From Zygaena filipendulae (taxonomy: Eukaryota > Arthropoda > Insecta > Lepidoptera > Zygaenidae): a stretch of DNA of 64,000 nt. The notes beneath the pieces are model-generated. The model saw nothing but the letters and a program-made list of their open reading frames with translations, was not told where the DNA came from and did no database searches. Each line of letters begins with the position of its first letter. Position 1 is the stretch's first letter. Location: positions 10,991,501 to 11,055,500 of the forward strand of contig OU015654.1 in NCBI GenBank assembly GCA_907165275.2, read 5' to 3'. Both the position numbers and the translations under genes were made by a program. Below, piece by piece: positions 1 through 12,500 of the stretch.

Positions 1-52
1 CTTGGCTAGTGGTTAGCTAAATATAGCGGTCAGCTTTTAAAATTATTTCATA

Positions 53-253
53 CTAGCTGTGCCCCGCGGTTTCACCCGCGGTAATTTCGGAATTCCCGCG
101 GGAATTCCGGGATAAAAAGTACCCTATATCCTTTTCTGTACCCCTGACAACGTGCATGCTAAATTTCATCCAAATCCGTTCAGCCGTTATTGCGTGATTG
201 GGTATAACAAACATCCAAAAATCCACACTTTCACATTTATAATATTAGTAGGA
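53..253 (-). mobile_element. Helitron-like (Lep1-type) short element
   Basis: A full-length copy. On the minus strand it starts TCCTACTAATATTATAAATG and ends with hairpin CCGCGGGTGAAACCGCGG, eight bases (GGCACAG and a neighbour) and CTAG at 53-56. Flanks are A and T. This copy serves as the reference for the family in this window. No coding capacity. Confidence 0.75.
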
Positions 254-890
254 TTAATGTCTGTGAATATAGCTGTAATATTATTTGACAATATATTTAT
301 CATATTATTATATTATACCCAGTACCCACGTATTGAAACACGTTATTTCAATTACTCTTACAATTTGTTATCAGAAGTTAAGAGGACAACAAGTGGTTAA
401 AAAACAATATTATACTTAACCTTGTTTTATTGAAATATCGTAAAATACTTTACTTATTGGTATGTAACGAATCTGGGTTGAGCAACGAACGCTATGGTCC
501 ATAAACATTTCAAGTTGGTAAATATAACATGAGGTCGGAGTCGTTGACCTTAATTTTGTTAAAAAAACCTACATATAAAATAAGCCTCCAGTCTCCACTA
601 ATCCTTGTCGAATCACATGATTTAATTGTAGAATAAAGATTAACTTTTTTTAATTTGTAAATAAAAAATTGGTAAAAGGAACATGTGTATTCCTCATTTA
701 AGCAACACGTCTCCTGGTAGCTATCTCTAGCTCTGTCTGTTCGATGTTCTTATGTATTTTATTATCTACACGTCCTGAATTGACTGATTCGTTAACACAT
801 AACTTAAACTACTGAGTCTAGAAACATGTAATTTTAAACACGGCATCTTTTAAAACATAGGCAAGCACTAATAAACGAATTTGGGAAATA

Positions 891-1190
891 GGGATGTTGA
901 CTACTATTGAAAATCAAAATTCTAATTAGTCCGTCAGTTAGAAAATAAAAAAACATTAAATAAATTAAAATATACAGAGATAAAGGGCATTAAAGTTTAG
1001 GATGAGGAGGTCGTGACGTCACTAACCGCAAAACCGCCATACAAATTGTCAGAATAGTGACGTCACGCGAAATTTCAACTCAATATATCGCCGTTATTTT
1101 TTGATTACGTAAAAAAAGAAAAAATACGTGTCCAATATTTTTTAATAATCTACAAGACGGACTAAAAAATAAAAATTAGTCAACATGCCC
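891..1190. mobile_element. MITE with two CRE-like palindromes, copy 1
   Basis: The ends are imperfect inverted repeats (GGGATGTTGACTA at left, TAGTCAACATGCCC at right), each followed inward by an AGTCCGTC-containing stretch. Inside are two TGACGTCA palindromes near 1015 and 1060. The inverted copy at 32595-32951 shares most of this. Confidence 0.65.
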
Positions 1191-1436
1191 ATTCAAGCCC
1201 TAAGGAGAAAGGGACTGGATGGAAGTACCCATAGTTTTTAAGACAAGACTCATAGCAAGCAGTAATTTGTTTTCTTCGTCTATACCTACTGATATTATAA
1301 TTTAAAATAAAGAAACACACAGGTGTTTTTTGTAACAATCATTTTTTATTACAATCAGGTTGAAACGCAGGGATAGCCGTTCTATTGGGAACAGCTACTT
1401 TTAAATTGTAGATATTTGCTGAATTGTTCTTTCCAG

Positions 1437-4400
1437 TTTCCGTACAATGTTCTTCCATTCGTTCTCGAGCACCAAAGAGTTCTGCGTGTCGACAGAGCTT
1501 CTCCGAAACTACACACACATCGACAAGAACGAAGCCTTCCACGACTTCAAGGTTCGTACGTCACTGCGGCATGCTTTTTCACCTATTCTATTTATGCCAC
1601 AAAACTGGTTTATATTAATAATAATTCCAAATATTTTAAACTAAGTATGAATCACACTACGCGTAGAGCTTGTTTGTGTACTTAATTATTAGTAAACTAG
1701 CTGTTCCTCGCGATTTCACCTATGCTAATTTTGGAGTTCCCGTGGGAATTTCAAGATAAAAAGTTCCCTGTGTCACTCAGGACTACCGTAGATTTCTATA
1801 AATGAAAGAATTTTTGAAATCGGTCCTGTACTTTTTGAGTTTATTCGTTACAAACATACAAAAATACAAATCTTTCCTCTTTATAAAATTAGTGTAGATA
1901 AGTAACGGAAAAACCTTAAGAGATTACTGCAGTTACAAAAAAGTGTATGTGTAAAGTTTACAGCAGAAATAATAATACCTATGTAAACAATTTTGTCAGG
2001 CTTTCAACTGTATTACTATTGCACTAAGATTCAATGTCTGTTGTAAATAGGTTCATATTTCCGCCGCTGCGTACTATACATATTATACGTACGCCGCTTA
2101 CGTACGTACGTATAATATAATAGTGCTTCAGAGAGCGCGGGCCCGTAGCAAATACGGACAAGGGAGAGTTCTTAGTTTGTTTTAGATATTCAAGTCACGG
2201 ATACAAAACAATAATAATAACCAACCGCAGGTTCTGTAATACCAGATTCTGTGATAATTCTTAATCCTTAGATACTAGGTATTCTAAATTCGACTGTAAG
2301 TTTGTTTATTTACTAGCTGTCCCCCGCGGTTTCACCCGCGGTAATTTAAATATATAGATAAAAAGTACCCTATGTCCTTTTCTGTACCCTAGACAACGTG
2401 CATGTAAAATTTCATGATGATCGGTTGAAGCGTGAAAGCGTAACAGACAGACAGACAGACAGACAGACCGACAGACCGACAGACAGAGTTACTTTCGCAT
2501 TCGTAATATTAGTATGGATTGCCACAATGGGTACTCGTTACTCGTTTTCACTTGAATGCATTGTGTTTTCGAATAGGTACGAATAACAACAAACTTATGT
2601 TGTTGCCTTTAAGCTTTCTAGCTTAGGCATTGGATTCTAGTAAAAAATAGAATAAAATACAAGAGTATTATTCTGTTCTATTCCATTCTATTCTATTTAC
2701 ATTGATTTATTGTACCTACACCAAATGTTACAGTATGTTCACAACAAATCTTATAAATTAAATAAGGCACACAAAAGGCGGTCTTATCTCCTTAACTAGC
2801 GATCTCTCCCAAACAACTAAATGTTGATTTGTTGATTGAGTTGTTTGTAGGATTTTATGGATATATTATATATACATATAATATACTGTACCTATTGTAT
2901 CTGTGTACCTAGAAGTGTTAAAAATTAAAAGCAGTTGCGCTAGTGATTTTGTGTTACCTACATTGATATAGTCAGAGTTCCCAGTTTATTACGACCAACT
3001 TAAAAAAAAACAAGTAGAAAACAGTGTCGAATTATAATAATACTTTAAGTTCCTTTTCAATAAAATAGTGCACACATGACGCAGTACATGCACTGACAGC
3101 TAGTAATCAACCATTATACATACCTATAGCTAACAATACAAAGTCATTCACATTTTTCGCGCGTAAAACTGAGGTTAAATTAAATTAACAATAGACTTAC
3201 TACGCGATACCGTCTATTGTAGTTGAAAGTTGAACTAATTTAGTGTTAGGTTTGAGTTTGGCCCAGAGTAGGTAGATAGGTACGTGGGAAGGTTAGTTCG
3301 ACTTAACGACCACACCTGTGAGTCATTTTTATGATTACAAAGATTTTTAAAACGAAATGGCCGCAATCAGAGACTTTCATTAAATTAATGTTAATTGGCA
3401 TTTATTTAACTTTCAATTTAAATATATAATAATTGTATATTACTAGCTGCGCCCCGCGGTTTCACCCGCGGAAATTTTGAAGTTCCCACGGGAATTCCGG
3501 GATAAAAGTACCCTATGTCTTTCTCTGTACCCCTGACAACGTGCATGCCAAATTTCATTCACTTCCGTTCAGCAGCAACAAACATCCAAGCATCTAAACA
3601 TCCAAACATCTAAACATCCAAACATCCAAACATCCAAACATCCACACTTTCACATTTATAATATTAGTAGGATTTCTTTTCTTAAAATTAAGTAGATAAT
3701 CATTAAAACGACTGAGTGCGGTCGTTATATAGTTGCTTTCTTAATAGTATTTTTTTTTAATGAAAATTAATAAAACCAGCAAAATTTCTTAAAAATCTTG
3801 AATAATCTTCGAAGCCTGAAGCACTTTAAGCCTTAGACAATTTCCTTTGTGATTTGTGCCTGAGGGTCTTGATTACTCTGTACCTACATCACGTTTGGTA
3901 TTATTTAAAGGACCTATTATATTTTAATTTGGAATTTTGATTAATGAAATAATAATTCTGACTAATATATGACTCGGCCACCAAGACATACGTAGGTAAT
4001 ATAGCATATTATTGTACCTACTATACAGAACAATCAATAGTTTTTTCTTTAGCTTCTAGGTGACAGAGGCGAAAATACCCAGGCTTCAGCCAGTTTTTAT
4101 GATCCGAAGACCAAAGTACTGTTCTACACACAGGTAAGAAATAAATTACTTGCTTATAAGTATTTAATATACATGTATATAAATTATAATACATAGGTAG
4201 ATATAGATAGTTTTTAAAAATATAGTTAGTCTCGATTCGTATACATATCTACTATTCTTTATTTCATTTAACTACCTAACGTTTTCTTGTTTGTTGGAAA
4301 GGAAACCTAACAAAAATCAACATCGTTCCAAATACTTATTCGCGCTTCACCCGTGTTAATTTGGCATTCTCTCGGCCACTCGTATTTACCTATTGTGAAT

Positions 4401-5895
4401 TTGGCACGTATTTGAATTCAATGTTGTATCAGAAAAAGAACCTAATTTAAAACAACTTGAAAACAACAACGACAAGATGATTTAAGGAAAATGAAAATGA
4501 ATAAAAATAATTATAATTTACTAACAATTATAAAAAAAAAAACAAATTGTCTTGTCTAAGTATTACTTTTTAATTCTTCAGGTAAACCGTGATGGCGTTG
4601 GGTGCTGGAACGTAAACAAGCCTTACACTCCCGAGACGAATCCTCTGCTGTTCAGCGATCCAGTACTTTTCGAGTTCTCCAATGATTTGAAGGTAATTGA
4701 AACATTATATACACACAAGGTTATATATCCATAGAACTATTATACATAGCTATTTCCCTCAGTTTCACCCGAGGTAATTTCGAAGTTCCCGTAGGAACTG
4801 GATAAAAAATACTCTATCAATAACAATAGGTATCCTATGACACTCAGGACTAACGTAGCGAAATACGTAGTGAAATAATTTTCAAAATCGATTCAGTAGA
4901 TTACCCCCTACTACGTCAAAAACTTTCAAACTCACAATTCAGAAACTCACAAACTTTAGCTCTTTATAATATTAGTATAGATTAGAGCGACAGTTTCATT
5001 TAAAATTTTGTTCTAAATTAAAGCACAAAAACAAAAAATATTATTATTTCGAACGTAATTTCGCACCAAGAGACGTTACTTCGTAATGTGGTTCCACAAC
5101 ACTTTCAATTCTATGATCGATGCAGTACCCATGATGATAAAACGACTTTGAACTATGTTTACAAAAAAATCCGACTAGAGTAGGTAAATCAGGCTCGTGC
5201 ATTATGGGTTCCGTGCACTATCCACTTAAATAAGGTGGTTGATTGGCCGCCTTAGAAATATTTAAAAATAGTTTTTCCCCTTTGCAATTACATAAATTTC
5301 TATCGGTCGGTTATGTCGGTCTAGATTATTCAAGGTCTACATAATTCATATAGACAGAGAGAGAGAGAGCGATAAACTTGTAAGGGGCTATTTCGAAAAA
5401 ATAATAATAATAATAAGTGGACAAAAGAAAATGCAATGCATTCATGACTGTGATAGGAGCTTGATCAGTACTTAGTAAATATCAATCCCTTTTAGTTTTG
5501 GACAGTTAGTTTCGATATCATTTTTTTTAAAGGACAAAAAAAATGGACCTGCCCACATCAATAGGTCAATTTGTGTGCGTAGGTAACTTTTGTTTTTCTC
5601 ATTGTGTATTATTTTAAACGCGTGATCGCCGGTTTAAGTGTTTTCATCGCTATTGGTTAACTGATGGATATTCTATGGTGGATTGCTGTTAGATAATAGA
5701 GATAATAGAGCTGTAAGCAACAGTTAATATCTACGAAAATAATTGAAATTCCAGGTCGATGACCAAGGTGACTTATGGCTGCTTAGTGACAGGATGCCGA
5801 AATTCCTTTATAAGTCTTTGGATCCCAAAGAGGTTAACTTCAGAATATTCAGCATCCGCACATCTGACGCCATCGCGGGAACTGCGTGCCAATAG
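1437..5895 (+). CDS. Yellow / major royal jelly family protein, C-terminal four exons (5' part outside window)
   Basis: Exons: 1437-1551, 4053-4133, 4582-4692, 5755-5895 (stop TAG 5893-5895). All junctions are AG/GT and the phases join into one frame of 148 residues plus stop. Landmarks of the Yellow/MRJP beta-propeller domain are present in order: FRTMFFHSFSSTKEF, HDFK-LLGDRGENTQASASF, VLFYTQVNRDGVGCWN, FEFSNDLKVDDQGDLWLLSD, then VNFRIF and a C-terminal AIAGTACQ. Family members are usually about 400-450 residues and secreted, so roughly the last third is here. The first exon in the window enters in mid-codon; no earlier exon was found in 1-1436, so the signal peptide and N-terminal half should lie further left. 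Yellow proteins act in cuticle pigmentation and melanin-precursor metabolism, but the subfamily cannot be fixed from this part. Introns carry Helitron-like copies and a nested MITE. No frameshift or internal stop is seen. Confidence 0.93.
1697..1898 (-). mobile_element. Helitron-like short element, diverged
   Basis: CTAG at 1697-1700 is followed by a degraded hairpin and the family body; the right end reads GTAGA then T. It lies in the first visible intron of the yellow-family gene. Confidence 0.6.
2073..2124. repeat. Inverted repeat with CGTACG core
   Basis: Left arm 2073-2093 and right arm 2101-2124 pair imperfectly around CCGCTTA. It may be a small foldback element. It is intronic. Confidence 0.5.
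2313..2518 (-). mobile_element. Helitron-like short element with internal (ACAG)n
   Basis: CTAG at 2313-2316 with a clean CCGCGG hairpin; the right end is GGA before T. An ACAG/ACCG microsatellite (about 2444-2486) sits at a site where related copies also carry ACAG runs. Confidence 0.7.
3359..3723. mobile_element. MITE (GGCCGCAATCAGAG ends) split by a nested element
   Basis: Left end GGCCGCAATCAGAGACTTTC and right end CATTAAAACGACTGAGTGCGGTC are inverted partners. Related copies are at 19130-19232, 27065-27192 and 53257-53407. The middle is interrupted by a Helitron-like element at 3443-3672. Confidence 0.65.
3443..3672 (-). mobile_element. Helitron-like short element nested in a MITE
   Basis: CTAG at 3443-3446, hairpin and family body, then a run of ATCCAAAC/ATCTAAAC minisatellite (about 3570-3645); the right end is GGA before T. 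It lies inside the MITE at 3359-3723. Confidence 0.7.
4745..4983 (-). mobile_element. Degenerate Helitron-like element
   Basis: Decayed 3' end (TAGCTATTTCCCTCAG) and family body lie in the last intron of the yellow-family gene. The right end reads AATATTAGTATAGAT. Confidence 0.5.
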
Positions 5896-6372
5896 AAGAT
5901 AATTTTATAATAAGAATAGTTTTAATTACCGTCGTTTATAAAACTTTTCCAAAGCATCGTTCATGTTTAAAACTTACGGATGACCAGTAGAGGTCTAACT
6001 TTAAAGTTAAAATAAGTACCTATGTACAATGAAGACAAAACTTCCAGTATTCAATTTGTGCAAAACTTCTGATGAATCGATATTTTTCTATATAATTTTT
6101 ACTCGTCCTATCAACAGCTTAGTTGTAATCAAAGAACGTAAAATTTGAAACTCTAATACATACAAAATTGATTTGTTTCCATCTTGCAGTGCAGTGGAAG
6201 AAAATTGTACCTACTGGTTTCCAGTAAAAATATTTATTGTTTTTTAGACACCGACAGTACAAAATATGGTTTTGATTCAAATATTATTTCTTATATTGTT
6301 ATATAGTGGATCCAGTATATTTAAATTAGGAATGAGTTTCTCAGCTTGTAATTTTTGTGATATTTATAACTA

Positions 6373-6378
6373 AATAAA
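6373..6378 (+). terminator. Probable polyadenylation signal of the yellow-family gene
   Basis: AATAAA lies about 480 bases after the yellow-family stop codon, in AT-rich sequence before the next gene. It is the first canonical hexamer noticed downstream. Use is inferred, not shown. Confidence 0.4.
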
Positions 6379-6853
6379 TGTGCCTAGCGTAGCTAAATAG
6401 GTATTAGGTACCTAATAAGTGTTTTCTTTTCGTTTCTTTTCCTTTTTCTTCTTATTCTTTGTTTTAGGTCACCTATCCTTTATATTTTTAATTAACATTA
6501 AGTCTTTAGTATCTATGCGTTAGGTAGATACAATAGATAAATGCATAGTCAGGTAGGTAACGTATACTTTGCTTGAAATTAAATGCTCTAGAGTCTAGAA
6601 TCTAGGTAGTAAGTACTACTACTAATAATAGTACAATAAGGTTTATTAAAACATTAGGTCTTTCATAGTGTTTTACCTATATGTATAATGCTACGTAACT
6701 TCCATCAATGGGAAAAAAACAAAAAATTCAATCACAGTAGGTACCTACTGCTTATTATTTTGTCATAATATTAATAAATAATATTGTCTGTTAATTGTCC
6801 AACTACTACTACTACACTAAAAGGCAAAGTTTGTTTAGAAAAACTTTCCTCCT

Positions 6854-7150
6854 GGGCCTGCAGTCTCGATACACTTATCGATGTGATCTCCTAACGATCG
6901 TTAGGTTTAGCGAAGAAAATCCCTTACCGTATCGAGATTATCATAAAATGCAAATCTCTACTGTGAATGTTAACAACAGTTTTTTGCGTAGATAAGTTAT
7001 CAAAAGAAACCGTTAATTTGACAGTTATGTTCAATACTATAACGAAAAAAACTAGTATTTAAATTGTAGAGACTACGAAAAATCGTTATATGTATTTTAT
7101 CGTTAAGAAGTTATCAACAGCTATATGAACGTAAAAAGACGATATTCAGT
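6854..7150. mobile_element. MITE with GGGCCTGCAGTC end, copy 1 (right end lost)
   Basis: Starts GGGCCTGCAGTCTCGAT and shares several blocks with the complete copy at 7382-7598 (TCGATGTGATCTCC, AAATGCAA-TCTCTACT, GAAGTTATCAAC). The right end has decayed. Confidence 0.55.
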
Positions 7151-7381
7151 CGCAAAATGCCACGTGACATTTTGATGTTAGTTGAATTAATTACTTCAGT
7201 TGAATTTCTTTTCGATTTTTGCAATTTGCCCATTGCATACGGTATTTAGCTCACCGACACCGCCTCTTAGTCCTCCTGAACCAACGCCGTGGTGGTGTTT
7301 TTACAGCGGTGCATCATGTTTGTCGGATCCTCCAAGAAAGGAACTTTACATCACGTGATTTATGAACCGGCTCATAAGACA

Positions 7382-7598
7382 GGGCCTGCAGTCTCCACGT
7401 ACATCGATCGATGTGATCTCCAATTGATAAAATGCAAGTCTCTACTAATCAAATATCATACAGTTTTTTTACGTATCGGACAGTCCCAAAGGCTGACAGT
7501 TGTGTTCGATACTATAGCGAAAAACATTTTTAACCTCCAGAAGTTATCAACCGATAGCGATCGATAAGCAGTCGTTAACTATGTCGCGACTGCAGGCC
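7382..7598. mobile_element. MITE with GGGCCTGCAGTC terminal repeats, copy 2
   Basis: Perfect 12 bp inverted ends GGGCCTGCAGTC / GACTGCAGGCCC bound a 217 bp non-coding element rich in ATCGAT. Confidence 0.7.
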
Positions 7599-7921
7599 CA
7601 GGCAGCATCAGAAATATGTCATCACTTTTGACAATTATTGAATCTTACTGCAATAGTAATAATGTGACACGAGACGACGCTGACTATACAAGGTGCATCT
7701 TGAGTACAACTTCTGCTCACAACTGCACCACTCCGGACTCCTATTATGACGAGGGTTTCCCTACATGAACCCCCGTTGCGACCGCCGAAAACCTGTAAAC
7801 CTCACGAGTATTACCTACTATAGTATCGAAGTAAGTGGGAAGACCTTTAGTTACAGGAGCGATGCTGTTTTGGTTCTTACGCAAGCAGGCCTTGGCCCTC
7901 TATAAGTAATATATTTATTAC

Positions 7922-7969
7922 AGTGCTTTTATCATCAGAATACTATTGTATTCTGATGATAAAAGCACT
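7922..7969. repeat. Perfect 22 bp stem, 4 base loop hairpin
   Basis: Arms 7922-7943 and 7948-7969 are exact inverted copies with loop TATT. They are too short and too perfect for a typical animal microRNA precursor. It may be a recent inverted duplication. Confidence 0.7.
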
Positions 7970-8622
7970 CAATTTCAGTTTAACATAACTTATCGTAATA
8001 ATACCTAATTATTGTCACATAGAACAATAACATTGTTGTGATCTCGATAACGAGTTTTACTACTCTATAATACAGGCCACGTACTTATTTAAGGTGTGTA
8101 TAGATGTTGGTCCGATCTGATAATGAAGGTCGATAGCGACGATGTAGAGTGTAGACTGTAGATATCGCCTTCTCGACCATAGATATATATGGATGGTTTC
8201 CTACCAAGATGTATAAATAAATAAATGTGAAGCACAAGCGGAAAAGAGACAAAGCGATCTTCTCACTAGTCTTCTCTTTCTATATTCTTATTCAAAGTTG
8301 GCTTGTAAGTATGGTTTCTTTTGATCTTTTTGATCACAGCACCCTTGAAATGTCCGTTCTTTACAGTCCACGCCACTTATTAGACTCGCTTCTCTAGATA
8401 TTGCACCTTTGTCGCTATTTAGACTCAAAAGAGTTAGATTTTGGCAACACAACCGCTTTGTCCATTCTCTATGTCTATGCTCTCTTTTATTTAAGTGGCA
8501 ACGTGTATACGGGTCATACATAACATGGTGAGATAATCAAGAGAGGTAAACACCAGAGAGAAGGTAATCACTACGTGTAAACACTACCGGAGTGGAGTGC
8601 TCCTAAGTTCTGTTACTTTACT
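7970..8622. other. Intergenic region upstream of CRYL1
   Basis: No coding segment recognised. A minus-strand open frame at 8288-8521 has no recognisable product and overlaps no splice structure. Confidence 0.4.
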
Positions 8623-8663
8623 TCAGTTGTCAGTGATACTTTACAGTGAGAGCACGTTTCGAA
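8623..8663 (+). promoter_or_regulatory. Putative CRYL1 initiator and short 5' UTR
   Basis: Two arthropod-initiator-like TCAGT sequences (8623-8627 and 8630-8634) lie 30-40 bases before the CRYL1 ATG at 8664. No TATA box was recognised at the usual distance. The ATG context (GAA ATG G) is good. A longer 5' UTR with an upstream exon cannot be excluded. Confidence 0.3.
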
Positions 8664-9486
8664 ATGGCACCGAACTTCAAATCTGAGAGAGTCGGCATCG
8701 TCGGGAGGTGAGTAATTGAAAGACCATTTAATTTTCGTGAATAATTAATAATTTACATTTTATAATTAATAATTGAGTTATGAATGCCTATTCGTATTAA
8801 ATCGTAGGTACGCAGTAAAAAAATATTAATTTATCAATTTATCGTTATTGTTTACAAAATAAACCAGTCTCGTACAGATTTTTATGGTCGGATTTTTCTC
8901 TTATCAAAAAGTATATTACTGATAGATATATTTAAACTTCCTTATACATAATTATAGTAATGGCAGTCTATAGTTTTTTCTACAATTACTTTATATCGAG
9001 CTCTCTTCTTTAATTCTTTAATATTATAAAAAAGTAAAGGTGATTTACCTACTGTAGTATAATATACCACGTACTTTAATATACATTATGGTGCAAGTGG
9101 TGTTTGAGATAACATTTTCATTATACAGGGTGTAATATTAAACGAGAGACGTAGGTATTAAATTTTAGTGTGATTCTCCACGCAAATATGTTAACAAAAA
9201 TAACATACACTTTTGATATAGTTAACTTTTCCATGAAAAAAAATCATGAAAACTGAGCGCGCAAGTTGCTGACGCGCTGATGGGCTCATCCAAAAGCAAA
9301 AAGCGAGTTAGCATTCGCCGAGATCAGTATCCGTGGTTTTTTAATGTGTAGGTACTTTTATTGGTTATATTGTTATTATTATTATAATTCATTTATTACC
9401 TTAAATTTAGGTTTTTTATAGTATAAATTTACAAAATAATAAATATTATAAACAACCTAAACCTAGTGTGCTACCGATACCTGCTA

Positions 9487-9574
<88 letters not shown>

Positions 9575-12500
9575 GTAAGCGTGAATATAATTGAGATTGA
9601 ATAATATGTTTCTTCCTTTAAAATGACAACCTGTATATTTCCTATGTACCTACCTATTCCAGATTAGCATGCGATACTAAAGTAAGTAGGTAAACCAACT
9701 TAACTAGTCATCCTCTACAATGTATTCTCTTTAAGTATATAGAGTCTTGTAATCTCTTTATATATAGAGTCTACATAAAAAGAACACCTATTTAATTTAA
9801 ATAAGAGGAAAGAAACAGAGTTCAAGTTGTATGTTTATTGGGTAAAGACAAGAGTTGCTATGCTCTACAAAATTTAAACTAATTAACTTTTAGTTGGTAA
9901 AGTTAGTTGATAATGTATAGCTAATGTAGAATTAATTTTAATTATTCAACTAGGTGAGCCACTTAGAAACTCGGCGGACCGTTCGCGACCGCGGGCCGAA
10001 GACTGAGTTAAACCGTCTTTTCCGTTAGGATCATAAACAGGTTGACACAATCTCTCTATCCTTTCCATATTATTGGTTGACGTGTATACAAGTACAAAAG
10101 AGCATAACGCTAACCGGTATTTGTTTCGCAATTCACAACGTATGCATCTACCTAACTGATTTGTCAGGCGTCTCAAGCATAGGTATATAATATACTGAAT
10201 TTATTTTGAATGCTATATAGCATTATTATTTATCTCTGTTAACACGGGCAATTTTTTTTTAGTTATTAAAAATTAATAGTATGTAATAACGATTCTCAAT
10301 TAGTAAAGTAGGTAGTCAGAAAATGAAAAACTAGTCGATTTCTCACGGTTTCACCCGCATTTATTTCGGAGTTCCCGTGAGAATTCCGGGGTGATAGTAC
10401 CCTGAGTCACTCAGGAACACTGTACCTTCCTATCATGGAAAGAAGTTTCAAAATTGGTTGAGTAGTTTTTGAGTTTATCCATTCCAAACAAACAAAAACG
10501 TCAAAATAATTCTCTTTATACTATTTATTACAAAATATGCTGTGTTTCAAGCTTTTAGGATCTGTATTACCTATCAAGACTGTCAATTTAAACATTAAAT
10601 AGTGAATAGAGGTATCTATCTGAGTTTGAAACCTATGAAATGTAGGTACCATCTTATAGACTTTTGTATTTTTTATGTTTATCCTTATCTTACTAGGCGA
10701 CCTACGTTTCCTCTTCTTATACCTACCTACAATAGGTAGGTAGGTAATAGGCAAGAGGCAAAAAACATTTCCGCTCACATTACAAAATCACTTTAGGTAG
10801 GTAGGTATTTCATATAACTATATATTAAGTAAAAGTTTATTAAGATCTAACATGAAAACAATTAAAATCATCGTAATCGCGTTTAATTGTTTTTTAAATG
10901 GTTTAATTGTTTTTTTAGACGCTCATTTATGTGATATTATACCGAGAGAAAAATCTCGATGACATATTTTGTTTACGGTCACAGATAATATCTTATCAGA
11001 AGTTATATAAATATTGTAAATTTTTACATTCGTAACAAAAACAATAATTAATTTGCGCTCAAAGTTATGTAACGCGTAGAAGTTATGTATACTTACCTAA
11101 GTAGTTAGTAACAATTACAGACAACAACACACCATACAATAGGTACTTACACAAATAATGTAGGTAGCTAAGCTATGGAATTTGTGTTCACGCTGCACGT
11201 TGATATTAATTTTCATCATTCATTTATTTCGGTTAGGATTACATTTTTTTTTTTATAGAGCAATTAATTTCCAAACGTTTGCATTATTTAAATACTACGC
11301 TACTACGCTATATAATACGCTATAACGTTAGCGACCATAGACTGTAGACTTGACTAAGGGGAAAATTTTTACAATCACGGGAATAGTGATCCAAGACCGT
11401 CTATTTTGTTCTTCGAAAGTCGGATGATTACAATCAATTATTTTGAAATTAATTCTATAATTACAGCGGTCTGATCGGACGCTCTTGGGCGATGCTTTTC
11501 GCTTCAGTGGGCTACCAGGTGACCATATACGACATAGTAGCTCAGCAGGTGATAGATGCCCTCGATGACATCAAAGTACAACTCAAAACGTTAGAAAAAG
11601 ACGGCCTGTTGAGGGGAAACCTCAATGCCGTCGAACAGTTCCAGTGTATCAAAGGTAAGATAAAGGAATAATATATACCTACAGGGTGACATGTTTAACG
11701 CCTTTTTCATATTATAAGAAATTTTCTTGTCTTATAAGAAATGTCTTAAAAGACATCCAGTCGCTTTGATTGTTATATGATACCATACATTGTCGGATAA
11801 GACACGCGCATACTAAAAATTTTCTTGTCTGATATTCTTGTGCAAAAGGCCTAACGAGACACATTCAGTATTTGATTGTCGTCTCAAATATCTAAACAAA
11901 AAACATTAGGTAAGTACTTAAATATTTTTTTGAGTTAATCATTAAAAAAAAAAATTATGAAAATGGATTTGTACACGCAATAATTTTTTTTTCCATTTTG
12001 GACTGTTTGTAAAAAAACCTTATCAGGCATAGTGAAGTTTATTTAGGTATATCTAGGTACTTTACTAACTTGATAGCGAAGTTTAATTGTTCGTGCAAAA
12101 AGATTTACTCGGTATTAACGAGAAATATCTATTAAGATAGATATCTATTATCTAACATAACATATAGGTATCTAATATTATGTCGGCATAGCCAAAGGCG
12201 ATGTTGATATCATTGTTATTTTAAACTTACGTTTGAAATTTAGTCCACTAAAGTTTTGACCATATTATGGTAGTATACATAAAGTTGGAATTTCAATGGA
12301 CAAAATTTTTATATAAGGATGATTGTGTAGTGTTAAGGAGAATATGGGGTCCTAACCCCAAGACCCTGAGTCAAGATTCTAGAGCTCTATACCTGATTCA
12401 CTACCTATAATATCATAGGGTCTTGTTACGATAACGTGCCACAAAAATTGTTATCTTTTGTTACACGCATGCGCGTTATGGCTAAGGCAAAGAGAATATA

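Noticed and set aside
152..400. Open frame in the first Helitron-like element
   Set aside because: It covers repeat body that recurs many times in different frames.
7922..7969. MicroRNA precursor
   Set aside because: The stem is only 22 bp with a 4-base loop, too short for a Drosha/Dicer substrate, and perfect pairing is atypical.
9946..10176. Minus-strand 76-codon frame in CRYL1 intron 1
   Set aside because: No family resemblance, no splice sites, intronic.
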